Positions 59,029 through 64,000 of a stretch of DNA of 64,000 nucleotides are shown here, in pieces. Numbering within the stretch: the first letter of the stretch is position 1; every line of letters begins with the position of its first letter. The stretch comes from Bermanella sp047621325. Its GTDB lineage: Bacteria > Pseudomonadota > Gammaproteobacteria > Pseudomonadales > Oceanobacteraceae. The position numbers were made by a program, and so were the translations under genes. The DNA is taken from positions 143,530-207,529 of the forward strand of contig JBLHLT010000005.1 of assembly GCA_047621325.1 (NCBI GenBank). Reading direction: 5' to 3'. The notes under the pieces are model-generated. The model was given only the letters and a program-made list of their open reading frames with translations, did no database searches and was not told the DNA's origin.

Positions 59029-60444
59029 TTATAAACCGCCGTGGGCGGCAATGGCAGCCGCCAACACCAACGCCACTTCTTTTGGGTCTTTTTTCTCTGA
59101 GTACTGCAACAACTCAGGGTGATTGGGTACAAAACTGGTATTGAAATCGCCCTTTTTAAAATCAGGGTGATCAAGAATTTGCTGATAATAATGGGCCGTG
59201 GTTTTTACACCCTGCAAACGCATATCGTCCAATGCGCGCTTACCCCGGGCAATGACCTCTTCCCAAGTTAACGCCCAAACCACCAATTTTAAGCACATCG
59301 AATCAAAATACGGCGGAATCTCATAACCCGTATAAATAGCCGTATCAACCCGCACCCCTGGACCACCGGGAGCATAATAATGGCTAATGCGCCCAAAGCT
59401 GGGTAAGAAATCATTTTTAGGATCTTCTGCATTCACCCGAAACTCCAAGGCGAATCCGCGATATTGAATATCTTGCTGCCCATATGCCAAAGGTAGCTTC
59501 GCTGCGATACGCAGCTGCTCACGCACAATATCGACACCGGTAATTTGTTCGGTAATCGTGTGCTCTACCTGCACCCGCGTATTCATCTCCATGAAATACA
59601 CTTCGTTACCCGTAAACAAAAACTCAACCGTACCTGCATTTTCATAACCCACGGCAGTTGCCGCTTTGACGGCCAGTGCGCCAACGTAATCTCGTTGCTC
59701 TGGTGTTAATTGGGGGCTGGGCGCAATTTCAATCAACTTTTGGTTACGCCGCTGAATAGAGCAATCACGTTCATATAAATGCACCACATTGCCAAAACTA
59801 TCGGCCAAAATTTGAACTTCGATGTGTTTCGGATCAACAATGCATTTCTCCATAAACACATCGGCACTGCCAAAGGCCTTGGTTGCTTCTGATATAACTC
59901 GAGGGTATTGCTGGCGTAGGTCTTGATCGCTATCACAACGTCGAATACCACGGCCGCCACCACCCGAGGTGGCTTTAATCATCACCGGATAGCCAATGTC
60001 TTTAGCCAATAATAGTGCCTCTTCAACATCTTTAAGATTGCCATCTGAGCCCGGTATGATTGGCACACCCGCTTCGCGCATACTGTCACGGGCAGCCGTT
60101 TTATCACCCATACCATCAATTACTGAAGACTTAGGACCAACAAAAATAACCCCAGCTTGCTCACAAAGGCGAGCAAACTCAGAATTCTCAGATAAAAAAC
60201 CATAACCTGGGTGAATGCTGTCACAACCGGTTTCTAGCGCCAAATTCACAATGCGCTGTGGGTCCAAATACCCAGCAAGCGGATCGTCGCCTAAACTGTA
60301 TGCCTCGTCTGCGCGCTTTACATGCAAGCCATAGCGGTCTGGCTCTGTGTATATGGCCACCGAACGAACACCCATCTCGGCGCAAGCACGAACAATACGC
60401 AGTGCAATTTCACCTCGATTAGCAATCAAGAGCTTTTTTAACAT
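59029..60444 (-). CDS. pycA: Pyruvate carboxylase subunit A (biotin carboxylase)
   Basis: This 471-residue ATP-grasp enzyme carboxylates biotin on PycB. It has LLIANRGEIALRIVRA at the N terminus, the ATP-binding glycine loop SGGGGRGIRR, and MNTRVQVEHTITEQ. It is the AccC-like subunit of two-part pyruvate carboxylases. The separate chromosomal accBC pair is expected elsewhere. It is divergent from the LysR gene, as with Pseudomonas pycR, and is probably controlled by it. Confidence 0.92.
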   Translation of the reverse strand: MLKKLLIANRGEIALRIVRACAEMGVRSVAIYTEPDRYGLHVKRADEAYSLGDDPLAGYLDPQRIVNLALETGCDSIHPGYGFLSENSEFARLCEQAGVIFVGPKSSVIDGMGDKTAARDSMREAGVPIIPGSDGNLKDVEEALLLAKDIGYPVMIKATSGGGGRGIRRCDSDQDLRQQYPRVISEATKAFGSADVFMEKCIVDPKHIEVQILADSFGNVVHLYERDCSIQRRNQKLIEIAPSPQLTPEQRDYVGALAVKAATAVGYENAGTVEFLFTGNEVYFMEMNTRVQVEHTITEQITGVDIVREQLRIAAKLPLAYGQQDIQYRGFALEFRVNAEDPKNDFLPSFGRISHYYAPGGPGVRVDTAIYTGYEIPPYFDSMCLKLVVWALTWEEVIARGKRALDDMRLQGVKTTAHYYQQILDHPDFKKGDFNTSFVPNHPELLQYSEKKDPKEVALVLAAAIAAHGGL

Positions 60445-60568
60445 GACTCACCCCCAAGTAAACTTGAAAAAAGTTTAGTTGAGTTTAAACATAAAGATAA
60501 ATTATTATATCTAACACCTTGCATAACCTTTTACTTATACATGGCCTCAAAGCCTAGGAAAAACAGCC

Positions 60569-61519
60569 ATGTCATTACCCTTAGAACAACTCATACGACG
60601 CCTATCTTTGCGTCAGCTACAAGTATTTTTGGCGGTATATGAACTTCAAGGTTATAAAAAAGCCGCTAATTCACTGGGCCTGACCCAACCAGCCGTCAGC
60701 GCACAAATCAAACAACTCGAAGACACACTTGAGCAACCACTCTTTGAATACGTGGGCCGCAAACTGTATCGCACGCGGGCTGCCGACCGCCTTGCTACTT
60801 GTGTTGGTAATTTATTTGCCGAACTTAAACACATGCAGGTCGATTTAAATGCCATGCAGGGGCAGTTATCAGGGGACTTAAATTTATGTGCAGTGAATAC
60901 CGCGCAGTATGTGGTGCCACATTTATTAAAATTATTTAAGCAAGAATTCCCTAAAATAAATGTAAATTTAAAAGTAGTGAACCGCGCTGGCGCACTCGAA
61001 AGAATGGAAAACAACCACGATGACATCATCATCATGGGCATGGTGCCAACAGGCAAACCCTTGGTATCCATTCCGTTTTTAGATAACGAACTCATCCCCG
61101 TAGTATCAATAGACTCAGCCCTTGGCAAAAAAGAAACGTCAACCATCGAAGAATTTTTATCACAGCCACTGCTATTACGTGAAAAAGGTTCTGGCAGTCG
61201 TTTAGCATTTGAAGTGTTCTCGCAGGAGCAGCGCATTCGTTTAGCGGGCAACATGGAACTAGGTTCAAATGATGCCGTTAAGCACGGCGTTCTTGCAGGC
61301 TTAGGTGTTGCGGTTTTACCAAAATTAAGCTTACTGCCGGAACTAAAATTAGGCTTATTGAAAAGCCCCATCATTAAAGGCTTTCCTCTACGCCGCTCGT
61401 GGTGCTTGGTTCATCCACAAGGCAAAAAGCCCAGCCCAACCGCCACTGCCTTTTTACAGTTTGTGCAGTTGAATTTGGCACTGATTGAAAAGTATTTTAA
61501 AGATTTAGAAGAAAAATAA
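60569..61519 (+). CDS. LysR-family regulator, PycR-like
   Basis: This 316-residue protein has the LysR winged HTH at about residues 8-66 (LRQLQVFLAVYELQGYKKAA, LTQPAVSAQIKQLE) and a substrate-binding domain. It faces pycA across about 124 bp, the place of pycR in Pseudomonas (recalled), so it probably regulates the pyruvate carboxylase genes. The GVLAGLGVAVLPKLSLLPEL segment is typical of the effector domain. Effector unknown. Confidence 0.85.
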   Translation: MSLPLEQLIRRLSLRQLQVFLAVYELQGYKKAANSLGLTQPAVSAQIKQLEDTLEQPLFEYVGRKLYRTRAADRLATCVGNLFAELKHMQVDLNAMQGQLSGDLNLCAVNTAQYVVPHLLKLFKQEFPKINVNLKVVNRAGALERMENNHDDIIIMGMVPTGKPLVSIPFLDNELIPVVSIDSALGKKETSTIEEFLSQPLLLREKGSGSRLAFEVFSQEQRIRLAGNMELGSNDAVKHGVLAGLGVAVLPKLSLLPELKLGLLKSPIIKGFPLRRSWCLVHPQGKKPSPTATAFLQFVQLNLALIEKYFKDLEEK

Positions 61520-61548
61520 AGCTAGCCACTATAAGACACATCTTTTTC

Positions 61549-62175
61549 TCAATCATCAATCACCAGTAATGGCGAACTTTCAACACTAATACATCCATCC
61601 GAATTAATTACAGCCGTGAGAGAAAATATATTTGACGGGAATTTTATCTCTACAGCTTCTGTCAATTCATCAACATCAATAGGCCCAGAATGTTCACTAT
61701 CACCAAAAATAATAAAATAGTTCGCCTTGGGGGAAATTTTAACATTCAAGTTTGGCTCTGAATTTACCATAAATGCAGAATGGCCAGACAAGGCAACACC
61801 AACCTGCGCCATATTGCCCGGCACGTTTACAGTTTCTTTAATATACAGATAACCAACTTCATCGCCCTGCTTCTGATCGCAAAAGTGAAATGCTTGATGA
61901 GGAATATCGTAATCTAGTGTAATTTCATTGTTCGTTTGTAGATCTGCCGACACTATCTGCTGAGATTCGTTGACCGCATTCAATTGTCGCCACATAAAAG
62001 CCCACTGCACCTGCCACTTAAATTCTGCTCTTACACCTGTGTAAATAAATTTAGATTGCCATGCATAGGTTTGTATATCCGAATAACTAGAATCAGGTTT
62101 TCCACAAAAAATCATGACATAACCGTCTTTTCCCGATTCATTATTAACTATCAGTTTGTAATCAGGCATCTTCAT
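61549..62175 (-). CDS. RhiA-like protein
   Basis: This 208-residue beta-rich protein has no signal peptide. Its pattern (YKLIVNNESGKDGYVMIFCG, WQVQWAFMW, NEITLDYD, LYIKETVNVPGN, VGVALSGHSAFMV, NYFIIFGDSEHSGPIDV, FSLTAVINSDG) follows the RhiA family, first known as a rhizosphere-expressed protein of Rhizobium and present in several Proteobacteria. Molecular function unknown. It is the last intact gene before the mobile right end and is convergent with the LysR gene. Confidence 0.5.
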   Translation of the reverse strand: MKMPDYKLIVNNESGKDGYVMIFCGKPDSSYSDIQTYAWQSKFIYTGVRAEFKWQVQWAFMWRQLNAVNESQQIVSADLQTNNEITLDYDIPHQAFHFCDQKQGDEVGYLYIKETVNVPGNMAQVGVALSGHSAFMVNSEPNLNVKISPKANYFIIFGDSEHSGPIDVDELTEAVEIKFPSNIFSLTAVINSDGCISVESSPLLVIDD

Positions 62176-62569
62176 ATTTAATTCCTTTAAATAGTTTTAT
62201 TCTGCTTTCCTAGAAACAGGGAATTTCGTTTAAACAGTCACACTTAAAAAACTTGGATTTTGAAATTTAACACCACTTTTTTTCTTGTAAAGCTTGGGGA
62301 CAGAATATTTGAAATACAGGCGCAGACTTACTATGTTTAGTTTATTCGCTTTACAGTACAACTAAGACAATCATGACAAAATAACTAATACATTGTTAGC
62401 CTGTCTTGTTTGACAAAAGTAAAAAATGAGCAATATCGGCCATTAGTGCATGATACATCGTAACGCCTACTCCGAGACGCCGGACGCGAGGAACTCAATC
62501 CGGTGACTAACCAAGCAAACAATGAAGTATTTAATCACCACTACCCTCATGGCAGACCTGAGATGAGCC
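62176..62569. other. Gene-free stretch before the transposase remnant
   Basis: No intact gene. A CTTGGGGACAGAATATTTGA segment at 62292-62312 resembles end sequences often found beside Y1-type (REP-associated) transposase genes. Similar GGGTCAGATAT closes the window. The rest is AT-rich without clear signals. Confidence 0.4.
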
Positions 62570-62953
62570 AATACCCCTGAAGAATCTGAATTTGCTTTAA
62601 TTAAACAGCGAGCAGAGAAAGCTAAAACCGCGTATTAGGCTAATCACACTAACCAACATATTAACTCTTTAATGCCGTTTGGTTTACCGTTTAAATTAAC
62701 TGATTATTTAGGATTGGTTGAGCTGACTGGGCGAGTAATTAGGGGTGATAAACGTGACAGTATTTCAAATACATTACCGTCTATGTTACAGCGCTTGAAT
62801 ATTGAGCCAGTTAACGGGTTAAAATTAATCACGTTATTTGAATCAAACTTTAAAGATTTAGTCGGCAGCACAACTGCTTTGGGCAAAGCCGTTGAATTAC
62901 TTGATCGTAAGCGGCGACCTAGCCTCAAAAATTGTCAAGCTCTACTGACTTAG
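62570..62953 (+). pseudogene. Decayed Y1-type (REP-associated/IS200-like) transposase, C-terminal part
   Basis: From 62576 one frame reads PEESEFALIKQRAEKAKTAY, then a TAG stop at 62636, then continues in the same frame through MPFGLPFKLTDYLGLVELTG and RVIRGDKRD to the end KNCQALLT. This is the C-terminal third of Y1-transposase-like proteins as I know them; the N-terminal HUH catalytic part is missing. An in-frame TGA also lies just upstream. It is a remnant, not a gene of 93 residues. Confidence 0.7.
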
Positions 62954-63241
62954 ATTCCACATCACATTTTTTCTAATACGCTATTCAATAGCGGGTTGAC
63001 TGTTGCACGGCTTTTCAAAAACAGATGGCCTCTAAACTTAAAAAATAAATCAGGATAATGAGGGTGAAATCTCACCTTTCACTTTCAATATTTAATGGAT
63101 CGAAGATTAAAACTGGCCACCTCAGCTTATATTATTAACGTGAGTGCCTTAACTATTCCATATCAATTGCTTAACGGGCCGTATTTGAGCAGTATTTTAA
63201 ACACCATGGCATAACCTATTAAATACCTACCTTCTTTATTT
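62954..63241. other. Gene-free stretch between transposase remnant and attC
   Basis: No coding frame or clear signal. It is AT-rich with many stops in all frames. It may be the remains of an earlier cassette or of the transposase flank. Confidence 0.4.
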
Positions 63242-63346
63242 GCATAACGCCCAGCTCACCGCGCGTAATAATGTTTACGACTTTACTGCGTGTTTTTGCA
63301 GGAAAGGTGCAAACATTACGGAGTCCGGTGGAGCTGTTGGTTATAC
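63242..63346 (-). repeat. Integron attC site 5
   Basis: Outer boxes GCATAAC (63242-63248) and GTTATAC (63340-63346) bound a 105-bp imperfect palindrome. Arms CCCAGCTCACC and GGTGGAGCTG pair, and the inner GTTTTTGCA/TGCAAAC arms also pair. It follows the PNPOx gene stop by 12 bp, in the same orientation as the cluster at 23-27 kb. Confidence 0.82.
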
Positions 63347-63358
63347 GTTTGTTTGTTA

Positions 63359-63847
63359 CTACCACAGGTGCTCCATCATTTTTGGATATTGCACAGGCCT
63401 AAAGTCATTAAATTCAATATCTCGAACATGGGTAAAACTAGACCAAATAAGTTTACTACCCTTAGACCAACTAAGTGGTTTAATACGTTTATTTACGGCA
63501 GCTATTTCTTCTTCCGTAGCTTCTCGTAACTGGGAAACCGTACCATATAATCGCACGCCAGGTGGAGATAAAAATTTACCTTTTAATAAAGATTTGAACC
63601 AAAAAGATGTTTTTGTATTAACCGCGCTAAGGCACGCTTTATTGTTATGCTCTAGATTGGCGGCCAATTTTGAAGTATAGGAATCAAAGAAATAACCAGT
63701 TAAATTGCTACGCAGAAATACTGTACCGATAGGTGTTACATTAGGCATGCCTTGATCATCAACCGTTGCAATTGAGCAATGCAAGCTTGATTTTTGACCT
63801 GAATTAACAACACTCGTAATCTCATTCCAGTGATCAGATAATTCCAT
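63359..63847 (-). CDS. Cassette gene: pyridoxamine 5'-phosphate oxidase-fold protein
   Basis: This 162-residue split-barrel flavoprotein-like protein has SIATVDDQGMPNVTPIGTVFL near the N terminus, VNTKTSFWFKSLLKG and a C-terminal IEFNDFRPVQYP. The family contains PNPOx and many FMN- or F420-type reductases and heme-related proteins; the exact ligand is not fixed. GGAG precedes its ATG. It is bounded by attC 5 downstream and a GTATAAC box (63871-63877) upstream, so it is an integron cassette gene. Confidence 0.72.
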   Translation of the reverse strand: MELSDHWNEITSVVNSGQKSSLHCSIATVDDQGMPNVTPIGTVFLRSNLTGYFFDSYTSKLAANLEHNNKACLSAVNTKTSFWFKSLLKGKFLSPPGVRLYGTVSQLREATEEEIAAVNKRIKPLSWSKGSKLIWSSFTHVRDIEFNDFRPVQYPKMMEHLW

Positions 63848-63870
63848 TTAATTCTCCATTTCAATTTTAC

Positions 63871-63985
63871 GTATAACGAGGCTGTAGAAAAACCGACAAA
63901 ACCAAGCTTTCCATACGCCTATATTTTAAAATTAATTTAACCGCTAATTTGCCACATCAATTTTATTTATCAACCTAAAACTCAA
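63871..63985 (-). repeat. Start of a further attC-like site (incomplete)
   Basis: GTATAACGAGGCTG has the outer-box form (RYYYAAC) and lies directly upstream of the PNPOx cassette. A matching GTTRRRY box with CAGCCTCG pairing was not found before the window end at 64000, so the site is truncated or extends beyond. Confidence 0.4.
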
Positions 63986-64000
63986 AAATGGGTCAGATAT

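Noticed and set aside
57181..60444. Sodium-pumping oxaloacetate decarboxylase
   Set aside because: The OadA-like protein is paired with a biotin carboxylase subunit and a LysR gene; no OadB or OadG gene is adjacent.
63240..63680. Plus-strand frame of 146 residues
   Set aside because: It runs across the attC palindrome and antisense through the PNPOx gene; no family and no ribosome site.

Overview
The window reads as chromosome of a marine-type gammaproteobacterium close to the Pseudomonadales/Oceanospirillales. From memory, three Pseudomonas-like gene orders recur: the yihY-arsC-wrbA / hda-perM / DUF2066-purM-purN block, the dcd / apbC-metG / rsxABCDGE-nth block, and pycA-pycB facing a LysR gene. 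Two-subunit pyruvate carboxylase, B12-dependent methionine synthase and FolE2 fit the same group. No rRNA, tRNA or CRISPR was seen.

Layout. 1-11.6 kb is housekeeping: the proS tail, a lytic transglycosylase, a truncated globin, a CBS protein, YihY, ArsC-WrbA-DUF2069, a small zinc ribbon, an exonuclease-like protein, and the perM-hda and purM-purN clusters. 11.6-15.9 kb is a thiamine salvage operon: a TPP riboswitch, a TonB receptor, a thiamine-binding-fold protein, a PnuC-type permease and a small-molecule kinase. 15.9-23.0 kb is accessory: hipBA-like toxin-antitoxin, REP-like repeats, an MMPL transporter, MAPEG with a divergent TetR regulator, a Tat-type intradiol dioxygenase and a lipoprotein.

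23.4-27.6 kb is an integrase-less integron cassette cluster. Four genes, all on the minus strand, are each followed by an attC site or its remnant. One cassette encodes an unusual 769-residue protein that joins an RNA polymerase alpha-CTD-like helix-hairpin-helix, sigma70 region 4, winged helices and a C-terminal domain with an R-x4-H motif. The neighbouring MltR-like cassette protein carries the same type of motif. This is the best candidate for an undescribed system. An intact IS4-family element (28018-29439, 11-bp target duplication) follows; it has landed inside the terminator hairpin of dcd.

29.5-53.9 kb is again mostly core: dcd, tmcA, apbC, metG, the complete rsx/rnf electron-transport operon with nth, gloA, folE2 with a tandem PTPS-like protein, hisI, a Cu/Zn-type permease, a porin-like pair, and methionine synthase split into two overlapping genes. 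54-61.5 kb holds a Baeyer-Villiger-type monooxygenase beside an esterase, then pycA/pycB and its LysR regulator. The right end (61.5-64 kb) is accessory: a RhiA-like protein, a decayed Y1-type transposase, and another integron cassette (PNPOx-fold protein) with an attC site.

The sequence also carries at least two REP-like repeat families and an 80-bp near-perfect hairpin between tmcA and apbC.
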